Assembly (NCBI GenBank): GCA_965249185.1
Contig: CBDFLS010000002.1
Location: forward strand, 1,674,001 to 1,738,000
DNA: 64,000 nucleotides
Direction of reading: 5' to 3'
DNA from: CBDFLS01 sp965249185
GTDB taxonomy: Bacteria; Chloroflexota; Dehalococcoidia; Lucifugimonadales; Australimonadaceae
Below the pieces are notes generated by a model, which saw only the letters and a list, made by a program, of their open reading frames with translations, made no database searches and had not been told where the DNA came from. Below, piece by piece: positions 15,939 to 24,052 of the stretch (position 1 is the stretch's first letter; each line of letters opens with the position of its first letter). A program made the translations under genes and the position numbers.

Positions 15939-16846
15939 CCTCCTCGATATCGCTGAGACTGAAGGCTCCCGCGAAGGTGAACCTCGCCCTGGAGGTGCTG
16001 GGCCGGCGCTCCGACGGCTACCACGAGGTGCGCACGGTGCTTCAGGCGATCGGTCTGGCCGACGAGCTGCGCATGGAGCGCGCGGAGGCCATTAGCCTGG
16101 AGGTGGTCCCGCCCGGCGCCGTGTCCGCCGAGGCAAACCTGGTCCTGGCGGCGGCGGCGCTGCTTCGGGAGGAGACGGGCCTTCAGGCAGGCGCTCGCAT
16201 CCGGTTGCACAAGCGCATCCCCGTCTCGGCCGGTCTTGGCGGCGGCAGCAGCGACGCGGCGGCCACGCTGCTGGGACTTCGACGCCTGTGGGGGCTGGAC
16301 CTCACCGAGGCCCGGCTGTTGGGGCTGGCGGCCCGGCTCGGCTCCGACGTGCCCTTCTTTATCCGGGGTGGCGCGGCGCTGGGCTCGGGCAGAGGCGAGG
16401 AGCTGACTGCGCTGCCCACCCCAAAGGGCCTCTGGGCCGTGGTCCTCGCGCCCTCGGACGCGGCTGGCGAGGGGAAGACGGCGCGGCTCTACGGCCTGCT
16501 GACGCTGGACCACTACAGCGCCGGCGGCGCTCGGAGCGAGGAGCTGGTCCGGCGGGTCCGCTCGGGCGAGCCGTTGGCTGGCGCCCTCTTCAACGTCTTC
16601 GACGGCGTTGGGGACTCGGCGTATCCGCGCCTGGCGTCGGCCCGGGATGCCTTTCGTACCGCCGGCGCCGGTGAGGCGCACCTGGCCGGCGCAGGACCGT
16701 CGCTGTTCGCGTTGGCCCGTGGCGGGACGGAGGCGCGGCGCCTGCGGGACCGGCTCATCGAGCAGGGGTATACGGCCCATGCCGCCCCGTTCCTTCAGGC
16801 GTGGGGGCTAGAAGGGGCCTCTCCGTCAGAGGCGGCCTTTCGTTAG
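15935..16846 (+). CDS. ispE: 4-diphosphocytidyl-2-C-methyl-D-erythritol kinase
   Basis: 303 residues of the GHMP kinase family. The N-terminal APAKVNLALEVLGRRSDGYH is the IspE signature. PVSAGLGGGSSDAAATL is the ATP-binding loop and LGSDVPFFIRGGAALGSGRG follows. A later GAGPSLFAL is the third GHMP motif (usually GSGxxxF). IspE phosphorylates CDP-methylerythritol in the MEP isoprenoid pathway. The ATG overlaps the rsmA TGA, so the two are translationally coupled, a common pairing in bacteria. No other MEP genes are in the window. Confidence 0.95.
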   Translation: MTSSISLRLKAPAKVNLALEVLGRRSDGYHEVRTVLQAIGLADELRMERAEAISLEVVPPGAVSAEANLVLAAAALLREETGLQAGARIRLHKRIPVSAGLGGGSSDAAATLLGLRRLWGLDLTEARLLGLAARLGSDVPFFIRGGAALGSGRGEELTALPTPKGLWAVVLAPSDAAGEGKTARLYGLLTLDHYSAGGARSEELVRRVRSGEPLAGALFNVFDGVGDSAYPRLASARDAFRTAGAGEAHLAGAGPSLFALARGGTEARRLRDRLIEQGYTAHAAPFLQAWGLEGASPSEAAFR

Positions 16847-16941
16847 AGGAGGCCTTTAGGGGACAGGCCCTGGTCACCCACCCATTGCGTTGGGCCCACG
16901 GCTGCCGTACCGTTGCCCAAGCCTGCCGCCGGAGTCCCCAG

Positions 16942-19770
16942 GTGACCACTCCCGCATTCAACGTATCCGCCCTCCACGTCCATCCCCTGGACGCGCCCTG
17001 CGTGGCCCTGGCCGTGGCCGCCTCCGGCCCCGACCCGGCGCGCGACCGCCTCCGGCCCCCGTTGGGCACGGGGCAGGCCCCGTTCGGCATCAGACTTGTC
17101 CCTTTCGGCACCGGACTGGGGGTGGCCGCGGTCAAGTTTCAGGGGAAGCGTGTTCTGGGGAGGTTCGATGGGTCTGCGACGGAGCTGTCGCAGTTCCTGG
17201 GAGACGCCCCCCTGGTGGGCCACGACCTCCCCCAAGCCCTGGGCCTTCTGGCCGACCAGGGCCTCCGGCTGGGCAATCTGCGCTGGGACGTGCTTGAGCT
17301 GGCCCTATTACTCTTGCCCGACGCGCAGGACACCACCCTGGACGGCCTCGCGCGGCTCCTGCTGGACGATGGCGCCGCTCCCCTCAATGACATCGCCGTG
17401 GCGGCCGAGACCACGCGCCTGGTCTACCTGGCGCTTCTGGAGCGGACCCAGGGCGTGCAAACCTCGGTGCTCCAGCGGATGGCTGCGCTGGCGGCCCATT
17501 CGCCCGGGTCCCTGGGCCTGCTGCTCGCGGCCCTGGCCGAGGGCGCCGGCAGCGGCTCCGCAGGCGTTCCTGGCGGCCTCGACTACCGGGCCCTGGCGCA
17601 CCGGTTGGAGCGGCCCCGGAGCCTCGGCGCCGCTCAACGGCTGCGGTCCGTTGAGCCGGCGGAGGTGGCCTCTCTGCTCGGGTCCGACGGCCCCCTGAGC
17701 CGGAGTTTTCCCGGCTACGAGTCCCGGCCTGAGCAGGTCGCCATGGCCATGGCCGTGGCCGGCGCCTTCGCCTCATCGGGCGGCATGGACGATGACGAGC
17801 CGCGCCATCTGCTGGTGGAGGGCGGCACCGGCATCGGCAAGTCCGTGGCCTACCTGGTGCCGGCCATCCTCTTCGCTCTGCGGAACAACGCGCGCGTCGT
17901 GGTCTCCACCAACACCATCAACCTGCAAGAGCAGTTGGTGCACAAGGACATCCCTGACCTGCTGGCCGCCCTGCGCGATGCGCCCGGCGTCGACCTCTCG
18001 CGCTTCCGGTACACGCAGCTCAAGGGGAAGGGCAACTACCTCTGCCTGCGACGATGGGAGCAGCTCGCGGAGGCCGAGACCCTGACGGCCGAGGAGGCCC
18101 GCACCCTTGCGCGGACCCTCGTATGGCTCCAGGACACCACCACGGGCGACCGGGCTGAGCTGCACCTCCGGGGCAGGGAGATGTCGGTGTGGGAGCGGCT
18201 GTCGGCCAGCGCCTTCAACCGGTGCCCCGGCGCCCGTGACGGCGCCTGCTTTTACCGTCACGCCAGGGAGGTGGCGGCCGGCGCGCACCTGGTGGTGGTC
18301 AACCACGCCCTGCTCCTGGCGGACCTGCAGGTGGACGGCACGCTGCTGCCCGAATACGACCACCTGATTATCGACGAAGCCCACAATCTGGAGGAGGAGG
18401 CCACCCGCCAGTTCGGCTTCCGGCTGGGCCAGGGCACGGTGGAGGAGCTCGTGGAGCGCCTCGCCAGCGTGCTCCACGGCCTGGAGACGGCGCTCCGGGC
18501 CGTGCCCCTGGAGTCGGACCGCGTGGAGTCGATGCAGCGGCGTCTGGAGGAGGCGCAGCTTCCGCTGTCAGGCGTCCGCGACCGGTGGGCCCAGCTCGTC
18601 GCCTCGCTCATCGCCTTCGCGGCCGAGCACCTGCCCGGTGGGAACGGCGCCGAGGGCGACCTGCGCATCACCTCCGCCTCCCGGGTGCAGCCCGCCTGGT
18701 CGGCGCTGGAGATCGTGTGGGACGGCTTCGACCAGGCGCTGGCCGAGGCCGCCCACGGCGTCGGCACGCTGCTCCAGAGCATGGAGGGCCTGCCCGAGGG
18801 CGCGCTCCCCGGCGGCGAAGAGACGGCGCTGGAGCTCGGCGATTGGCTCGCGACTCAGGCCGAGCTGCGGCATCGGCTGGCCGGGTTCGTCGCCCAGCCG
18901 GAGGAGTCCATCGTCTACTGGCTGGGGCAAGGAGGCGGGCCGCTGACCGTTAACGGCGCTCCCCTGGAGGTGGGCACGCTGCTCCAGGAGCGGCTCTTCT
19001 CGCGGAAGCGGACGGTCGTCTTCACCAGCGCGACGCTGGCGGTCCGCCAGTCCTTCGACCACCTGCGCCAGCGGCTGGGGCTGGAGGGCCCGGAGGAGGT
19101 GTGCCTGGGCCCCCCCTTCGATTACCAGCGGGCGGCGCTCCTCTGCATTCCCACCGACATGCCGGAGCCCAACGCGGCCGATTACCAGGAACGGCTGGTG
19201 CAGGCGCTGGCCGGTCTGGTCCGGGTGGCTGGCGGCCACACCCTGGTGCTCTTCACGTCCCACGCCGCGATTCGGGCCACACGCGCCGGGCTCCAGGAGG
19301 CCCTGGCCGGCGGTCCCATCGCCGTGCTGGCCCAGGGCTTGGACGGCACGCCTCCGCAGTTGTTGGCCCGCTTTCAGGAGCAGCCGGCCACGGTGCTGCT
19401 GGGGACCTCCAGCTTCTGGGAAGGGGTGGACATCACGAACAACGCGCTGCGGGTGCTGGCCATGGCGCGGCTGCCCTTCAATGTGCCCACGGAGCCCCTC
19501 TTCGCGGCGCGTTCCGAGCTCTACGACCAGCCCTTCACCCAGTACGCGCTGCCCCAGGCGACGCTCCGGTTCCGCCAGGGGTTCGGACGCCTCATCCGCA
19601 GCCGGGCAGACCGGGGGGCCATCGTGGTCCTCGATGGCCGGGTCCACTCCAAGGCCTACGGGCGGTGGTTCCTGAGCTCGGTGCCGCCCGCCACGATGCT
19701 TCGAACGCCTCTTCGCGGGATGGCGGAGTCGGTGCGCCGGTGGCTGGACGACCCGGAATGGTCGCCATGA
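16942..19770 (+). CDS. dinG: DinG-family ATP-dependent helicase with a degenerate exonuclease domain
   Basis: 942 residues from GTG 16942 (SD GGAG seven bases before). Residues about 15-190 resemble the DnaQ-type 3'-5' exonuclease fused to DinG in Gram-positives. The catalytic motif normally VALDxETTG reads CVALAVAASG (20-29), so Asp and Glu are Ala24 and Ala26; the later HRALxDA-type motif is also lost. The XPD-like helicase is intact: Walker A GGTGIGKS (294-301) and DEAH at 478-481. C-terminal motifs include LLGTSSFWEGVDI and RFRQGFGRLIRS. Cysteines in NYLC and RCPGARDGAC fit an FeS cluster, but I count three rather than four. It unwinds DNA in repair. The stop overlaps ogg. Confidence 0.9.
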   Translation: MTTPAFNVSALHVHPLDAPCVALAVAASGPDPARDRLRPPLGTGQAPFGIRLVPFGTGLGVAAVKFQGKRVLGRFDGSATELSQFLGDAPLVGHDLPQALGLLADQGLRLGNLRWDVLELALLLLPDAQDTTLDGLARLLLDDGAAPLNDIAVAAETTRLVYLALLERTQGVQTSVLQRMAALAAHSPGSLGLLLAALAEGAGSGSAGVPGGLDYRALAHRLERPRSLGAAQRLRSVEPAEVASLLGSDGPLSRSFPGYESRPEQVAMAMAVAGAFASSGGMDDDEPRHLLVEGGTGIGKSVAYLVPAILFALRNNARVVVSTNTINLQEQLVHKDIPDLLAALRDAPGVDLSRFRYTQLKGKGNYLCLRRWEQLAEAETLTAEEARTLARTLVWLQDTTTGDRAELHLRGREMSVWERLSASAFNRCPGARDGACFYRHAREVAAGAHLVVVNHALLLADLQVDGTLLPEYDHLIIDEAHNLEEEATRQFGFRLGQGTVEELVERLASVLHGLETALRAVPLESDRVESMQRRLEEAQLPLSGVRDRWAQLVASLIAFAAEHLPGGNGAEGDLRITSASRVQPAWSALEIVWDGFDQALAEAAHGVGTLLQSMEGLPEGALPGGEETALELGDWLATQAELRHRLAGFVAQPEESIVYWLGQGGGPLTVNGAPLEVGTLLQERLFSRKRTVVFTSATLAVRQSFDHLRQRLGLEGPEEVCLGPPFDYQRAALLCIPTDMPEPNAADYQERLVQALAGLVRVAGGHTLVLFTSHAAIRATRAGLQEALAGGPIAVLAQGLDGTPPQLLARFQEQPATVLLGTSSFWEGVDITNNALRVLAMARLPFNVPTEPLFAARSELYDQPFTQYALPQATLRFRQGFGRLIRSRADRGAIVVLDGRVHSKAYGRWFLSSVPPATMLRTPLRGMAESVRRWLDDPEWSP

Positions 19771-20642
19771 CGGCGGAGCCTGCCTTTCTGGCGGTGGACC
19801 AGCCCCTGGACCTGGCCACGACGCTGAGTAGCGGCCAATCGTTCCGCTGGCGGCGCCAGGACGACGACACCTGGGTGGGCGTCCTGGGTCATGACCTGGT
19901 CCGGCTGCGAGTCGCGGATGGCGGCCTGCTCGTGCGGAGTGGGCCCACGCCTCCAGCGGAGGTGGCCGGCGCCCTCACGGCCTACCTGCGCCTGGACGAC
20001 GACCTGCCCGCCATCCAGCGCCGGCTCGCCGACGACCCCCTGGTGCGGGACGCCATCGCCGTGTACCCGGGCCTCCGCCTGCTGCGGCAGGACCCTTGGG
20101 AGACGCTGGCCGCCTTCATCCTCTCCCAGAACTCCAATATTCCGCGCATCGCCAGCACCATCGAGGCCATCGCCCAGCGTTTCGGAGAGCCCGTCGAGCA
20201 CGACGATGCCTCCGGCCACGCCTTCCCCTCGCCCCAGCGGCTGATGGAGGCCGGCGAGGAGGCGCTGCGGGAGCTCGGCTGCGGCTATCGCGCCCCCTAT
20301 CTGGCGGCAGCGGCGGCCACGGTGGCCTCCGGCGAGATGCCTCTGGGCAGTCTGCGGGGCGCCGGCTACGACCAGGCCCAGGCCATGCTGCTGTCCATGC
20401 TCGGCGTGGGGGAGAAGGTGGCCGACTGCGTCATGCTCTTCGCGCTGGACCAGCTCGACGCCTTCCCCGTGGACCGCTGGGTGCGCCGCGCGATCGAGGG
20501 GTGGTACGCCCCCGACGGCCCGACGAGCTATCCGCGGGCACGGGCATGGGCGCTCGCGCGGTTCGGCCACGACGCTGGCTACGCCAACCAGTACCTCTTC
20601 TGGCGCCGCCGCCAGGTGCAGGGTGCGACCCTGCACCCATAG
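19767..20642 (+). CDS. ogg: 8-oxoguanine DNA glycosylase/lyase, OGG1 type
   Basis: 291 residues from ATG 19767, which overlaps the dinG TGA. The N-terminal domain holds LDLATTLSSGQSFRWRR, the classic OGG1 opening. The helix-hairpin-helix glycosylase core reads LSMLGVGEKVADCVMLFALD with the catalytic Lys217. It is followed by FPVDRWVRR with the catalytic Asp236. It removes 8-oxoguanine from DNA and nicks the strand through a Schiff base. OGG1 proper is common in eukaryotes and scattered in bacteria and archaea. It is the last gene of the rsmA-ispE-dinG-ogg run. An ATG nine bases upstream (19758) is a possible alternative. Confidence 0.93.
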   Translation: MTAEPAFLAVDQPLDLATTLSSGQSFRWRRQDDDTWVGVLGHDLVRLRVADGGLLVRSGPTPPAEVAGALTAYLRLDDDLPAIQRRLADDPLVRDAIAVYPGLRLLRQDPWETLAAFILSQNSNIPRIASTIEAIAQRFGEPVEHDDASGHAFPSPQRLMEAGEEALRELGCGYRAPYLAAAAATVASGEMPLGSLRGAGYDQAQAMLLSMLGVGEKVADCVMLFALDQLDAFPVDRWVRRAIEGWYAPDGPTSYPRARAWALARFGHDAGYANQYLFWRRRQVQGATLHP

Positions 20643-21014
20643 TCCACGCGCGCTGAGAACCCCGAGATACCAGCGATGCGAAGGCGGTGGTGAGGACCAG
20701 GCCAAAGGCGGCGTTTCAGGCGGTGCTGGCGGAGTCGGGGTTGCTCACGGCGTCAGCCTCGCTCGTGGCCTAGGCTCACCCACAGTCGCACTTACTGGCT
20801 CCCAAGCCCCGTTCCGAAACGGGGGCGGCCCAACCGGCCTGCATCTGTTCCTGAGCGACTCCCGATGCGGCCCCCTCCAAAAGGAAATCTTTTTGGCGAC
20901 CAGCGTGCTCAGATCGGCGAGGGCGTTTAGGACGAACTTCCGCGTCAGTCGCTTCCAGCACCGCCTCTGAAGCCGTCGCGGAGGCTCAGACGCCCGAAGC
21001 AATCTTCCGATATT
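20643..21014. other. 372-bp intergenic stretch without a supported gene
   Basis: No frame here looks coding. A small hairpin (CCCCGTT at 20807-20813 with AACGGGG at 20818-20824) and a second one with a T run (20877-20896) could end the ogg transcript. The rest is unremarkable and slightly less GC-rich than the genes around it. Confidence 0.5.
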
Positions 21015-21304
21015 ATGCACTCTAAGCTGGATCGATTTCCAAGGTTGTATACGGACTGGTTCTACGCAGCGGTTGCCGCCGCCATGCTTGGTTCCCTCGC
21101 CACAGTGCTCGAAAAGCCATTGGTCGGGCACATGTTCCCTGCCCCTAGAGCGTTCATTGTTTCCTTTGGGGCGCTCAAGATCCTTGCGGCTGGAGTCTTG
21201 CTTGCCATCTCCTTCATGGCCACCGGCTTCGACGGTGGCTCCGGCATCCTGTGGGCTCTAGGCAGCGGATTCGTCATGGTTGTCAGCGTAATCCTTTTCT
21301 TTTA

Positions 21305-22149
21305 GGGTAAAGTCCCGTTTTAGCCACCGGATTAGCTTTGAAGCAGCTTGAACAATGTCTTAACCTGTTCTGGTCCCAACAGACGCCGATGATTGTAGCG
21401 CCAGACATACTCAGCAAGATAGAGGGGCAGCCGTTCTCGGCGGACTCCCCCTTTGGCTGCCAGACGCCGCTTGAGATAACCCCAGAAGCCCTCCAAGCCG
21501 TTGACGTGGCTCCCTTGCCGATCGCTGAACGCCTGGCTGTGGTCCACAAGCCGGTGGACGTAGCCCCCCGCTGCGCCGCCCGTGTAGCTGGTAAAGGTGT
21601 CCGAGCAGACGATGGAGCCACGTTGCACGCGTTGGTGCAGGAGCGGCAGCAGCGTCTTGGCTTCCACGTTAGGTACCACTTGCGCCCACACCAGGCTACC
21701 TCGACACAGGATCCCAAAGACAGCTTGCTTAGTGGTTCCACGGCCCCGCTTCGTGCCCTGAACACGCTTTGCCAGGCGCCTGTTGCGCCAGGAACCTCCC
21801 AGGTAGGTCTCGTCGACCTCCACCACGCCGGAGAAGACATGGGGAACGTCCCGGACCATGGCCTGGCGCACCACGATCAGGGCGCGCAGGACTCGCTTTC
21901 GCTCCAGGCGGGCCTCCTGGGCAATCACCTCGGCACTCTGCCCCAAGACGAACCAGCGCAACAGTCGCCGCCACTCCCCTGGCGACAACCGAAGCGGCAG
22001 CGCCCTGGGCACCCACTCGTAGTGGCAGGCTGCACAACGACTCTTACCTCGCCGAATGCTCCAGCTCTTGGCGTGTTGACATCGAGGGCACCCAATCTTC
22101 CGTCCCATGCCACCATTCTCTCACAGGTGGCTGTTTTGGGATTATACCC
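21305..22149 (-). mobile_element. IS1595-type insertion sequence, copy B
   Basis: 845 bp, in the opposite orientation to copy A. The ends are GGGTAAAGTCCC (21305) and, on the other strand, GGGTATAATCCC (22149; one change from GGGTATAGTCCC in A and C). A perfect 8-bp target duplication TTCTTTTA flanks it (21297-21304 and 22150-22157). It interrupts a DMT transporter gene. Confidence 0.96.
21332..22108 (-). CDS. IS1595-family transposase, copy B
   Basis: 258 residues. The N-terminal zinc ribbon has two pairs, CPRCQHAKSW and CAACHYEW. A helix-turn-helix-like stretch (SAEVIAQEARLERKRVLRAL) is next, then the ISXO2-like nuclease domain: VEVDETYLGG, SIVCSDTFTSY and HVNGLEGFWGYLKRRL carry the DD(E/N) positions. 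It differs from copy C by two residues (Ser for Gly in CRGS, Gly for Val in YTGG). Full length and probably active. No passenger gene is carried. Confidence 0.93.
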   Translation of the reverse strand: MGRKIGCPRCQHAKSWSIRRGKSRCAACHYEWVPRALPLRLSPGEWRRLLRWFVLGQSAEVIAQEARLERKRVLRALIVVRQAMVRDVPHVFSGVVEVDETYLGGSWRNRRLAKRVQGTKRGRGTTKQAVFGILCRGSLVWAQVVPNVEAKTLLPLLHQRVQRGSIVCSDTFTSYTGGAAGGYVHRLVDHSQAFSDRQGSHVNGLEGFWGYLKRRLAAKGGVRRERLPLYLAEYVWRYNHRRLLGPEQVKTLFKLLQS

Positions 22150-22891
22150 TTCTTTTATGCGCTCTCGACCGAAGAGGTCTCCCGCGCCGCTCCGATGATG
22201 GCGATCGCACCGTTGTTCACTGCAATTTTTGCAGCGTTGTTGCTTGGTGAGCCAATGACGCTTGCTCAGTGGGCGGGGGTGCTCGCCGTCGTGGTCGGTG
22301 CCATGTTGCTCAGCCTCCGGCTACAGGATGGAGGTTTGAGGTTTGCCCGGAAGCGACCGTTTGTCGCGTTGCTTATCGCGGCCGCAGCACTGGCCGCATC
22401 AATCATAGTGACCGACCAAGCCGCCTCTCGAATGAACGCCTTGGCAACGCAGGGTTTGCGCGATTTGGCCATAGGCGCCGGAGTGCTGGCCGTCGCTTGG
22501 AGGCCGCGTTACACGGCGCAGGTCATGACCGCCTTGCGAGACCGTCGGACGCTCGGCTTGTTCCTGCTCGCAGAAGGGTTGTTGACGCCGCTTACCATGT
22601 TGGCATTCGTCTATGCCCTTTCAGTCGGACCAGTGGCGAGGGTTGGCGCCGTTTTCGGGTCCTGGCCCCTGGGCATTTTGGTGCTCAGCCTCGCCTTGAG
22701 CACTCCACTGTGGAACGTCCTCGGCGAGCAGTTGGACCGCTACACCATCGGCTTCAAAGCGATCGCGACGATATTGGTCGTCGGGGGCGTCGTTGCCGTC
22801 CGCCTCTGACCTGGTGCAATGGTGTTCACGGTGGAGGTGGGGGAGGGCCCATCTCCCCGTCTGCCATATGGGGTGGGCATGGTGGGCAAGG

Positions 22892-22913
22892 CGCCTCCGC
22901 GTTCGCGGAGGCG
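22892..22913. terminator. hairpin between convergent genes
   Basis: A perfect 10-bp stem, CGCCTCCGCG (22892-22901) with CGCGGAGGCG (22904-22913), closes a two-base loop. It lies between the transporter pseudogene (+) and the MDR oxidoreductase (-). No clear T run follows on either side, so termination is inferred from position. Confidence 0.5.
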
Positions 22914-22972
22914 TGACTTAGCTTTGCAAGCCCCTGCCGGTGCGTGAAAGCTTCAGGGCCGGAGAAACTGCC

Positions 22973-24016
22973 TCATCCCACCGTTAGCACCAGCTTGCCG
23001 AAGTGCTCCGAGCGCTCCATGGCCTCGTGGGCCTGGCGCGCCTCCTCCAGCGGGTAGCTGCCGGCGATGACGCTCCGGATGGTGCCCTTCGAGGCCGCCT
23101 CCACGATCTGGCGCATCTCCTCGAAGGAGCCCATGTACATGCCGAATACGCGGAGCTGCTTGCTGAAGAGAAAGCCCAGGTGGAGGGTCGCTTGGTGGCC
23201 GGTGGTGACGCCGCACACGCCGTAGCGGCCGCCTCGGGCCAGGGAGGCGTAGGCCGCCTCGAAGGCCTTGGCGCCCACGCAGTCCACCACCAGGTCGACT
23301 CCCCGGCCCTGGGTGATCTCCTTCACCCGTTGCGCCACGTCCTCGAGGGCGTAGTTAATGACATGGTCGGCGCCGAGCTCCCGGGCGGCCTTGGACTTCT
23401 CTCCCGTGCTGGTGGTGGCGATGCACGTGGCGCCCACCACCCCCTTCACCACCTGGATGGCGGCGGTGCCGACGCCGCTGGAGGCGGAGAGCACTAAAGC
23501 CGTCTCCTCCTTTTGCAGGCGTCCCTCCCGGAGCACCATGCCCCAGGAAGGCAGGAAGACCGTGGGCAGCGCGGCCGCCTCCTCGTAGCCCAGGTGGCCG
23601 GGGATGGGGAAGACGTTGGCCGCCGGCGCCACCACGTACTCGGCGTAGGAGCCGGGCCGGTGGGTGCCCAGCATCCGGGTTTCCGGGCACTTGAACTGCT
23701 CGCCCGCGACGCAGGATGGACAGACCCCGCAGCTCGTCATCGGGTCCACCACCACCCGCTCTCCGGGCCGGCGGTCCGCCACACCCTGGCCGGTCTCCGC
23801 CACATCGCCGGCGCAATCGCCGCCCAGGATGTGTGGGAAGCGGTCGGCGGGCAGCTTGGTGCCGCGGATGCCCAGACGCGTGTAGACGTCGAGCCGGTTG
23901 ATGGACACCGCCCGCACCCTCACCTTCACCTCGCCGGGTCCGGGAGAGGGCTCGGGCTGCTCGCCGTACTGGAGAGATTCGAGATCGCCGTGCTGTTCGA
24001 TGAATACTGCTTTCAG
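22973..24016 (-). CDS. zinc-type alcohol dehydrogenase/quinone oxidoreductase (MDR superfamily)
   Basis: 347 residues if translation starts at CTG 24016; the usual family length is about 340. The frame upstream of the first GTG (23929) is open and encodes the normal MDR N-terminus, KAVFIEQHGDLESLQYGEQP. An SD-like GAGGTAG precedes the CTG by seven bases. Inside are RLGIRG, GGDCAGDVAETG, a structural-zinc cluster (CGVCPSCVAGEQFKC) and the Rossmann loop SASSGVGTAAIQV. The catalytic-zinc Cys of classical ADHs reads as Asn (SINRLDVY), so a reductase of the quinone-oxidoreductase/crotonyl-reductase branch is more likely. Substrate is unknown. Confidence 0.85.
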   Translation of the reverse strand: MKAVFIEQHGDLESLQYGEQPEPSPGPGEVKVRVRAVSINRLDVYTRLGIRGTKLPADRFPHILGGDCAGDVAETGQGVADRRPGERVVVDPMTSCGVCPSCVAGEQFKCPETRMLGTHRPGSYAEYVVAPAANVFPIPGHLGYEEAAALPTVFLPSWGMVLREGRLQKEETALVLSASSGVGTAAIQVVKGVVGATCIATTSTGEKSKAARELGADHVINYALEDVAQRVKEITQGRGVDLVVDCVGAKAFEAAYASLARGGRYGVCGVTTGHQATLHLGFLFSKQLRVFGMYMGSFEEMRQIVEAASKGTIRSVIAGSYPLEEARQAHEAMERSEHFGKLVLTVG

Positions 24017-24052
24017 GGCGCTACCTCTCGCTGTGGAATGCCGCCAAGCTCT

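Larger units (their letters stand above)
21015..22809 (+). pseudogene. EamA/DMT-family transporter gene split by an insertion sequence
   Basis: The two parts are 21015-21304 (first 96 codons and two bases) and 22158-22809. Removing the IS and one copy of the duplicated TTCTTTTA restores a perfect 314-codon frame reading ...VILFFYALSTEEVSRAAP... across the join. The rebuilt protein has 313 residues, about ten membrane helices and the two EamA repeats (the first half ends in PLFTAIFAALLLGEPMTLAQ). DMT carriers export amino acids, nucleotides or other metabolites; the substrate is unknown. No decay is visible apart from the insertion, which therefore looks recent. The 5' part alone reads through into the IS for one codon. 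Confidence 0.9.

Noticed and set aside
15437..16846. 469-residue frame spanning the second half of rsmA and ispE
   Set aside because: The N-terminal half is an off-frame shadow of rsmA. The kinase starts at ATG 15935 overlapping the rsmA stop.
21769..22809. Apparent 346-residue transporter beginning inside IS copy B
   Set aside because: The first 130 residues are antisense transposase sequence. The real gene is split and its start is at 21015.
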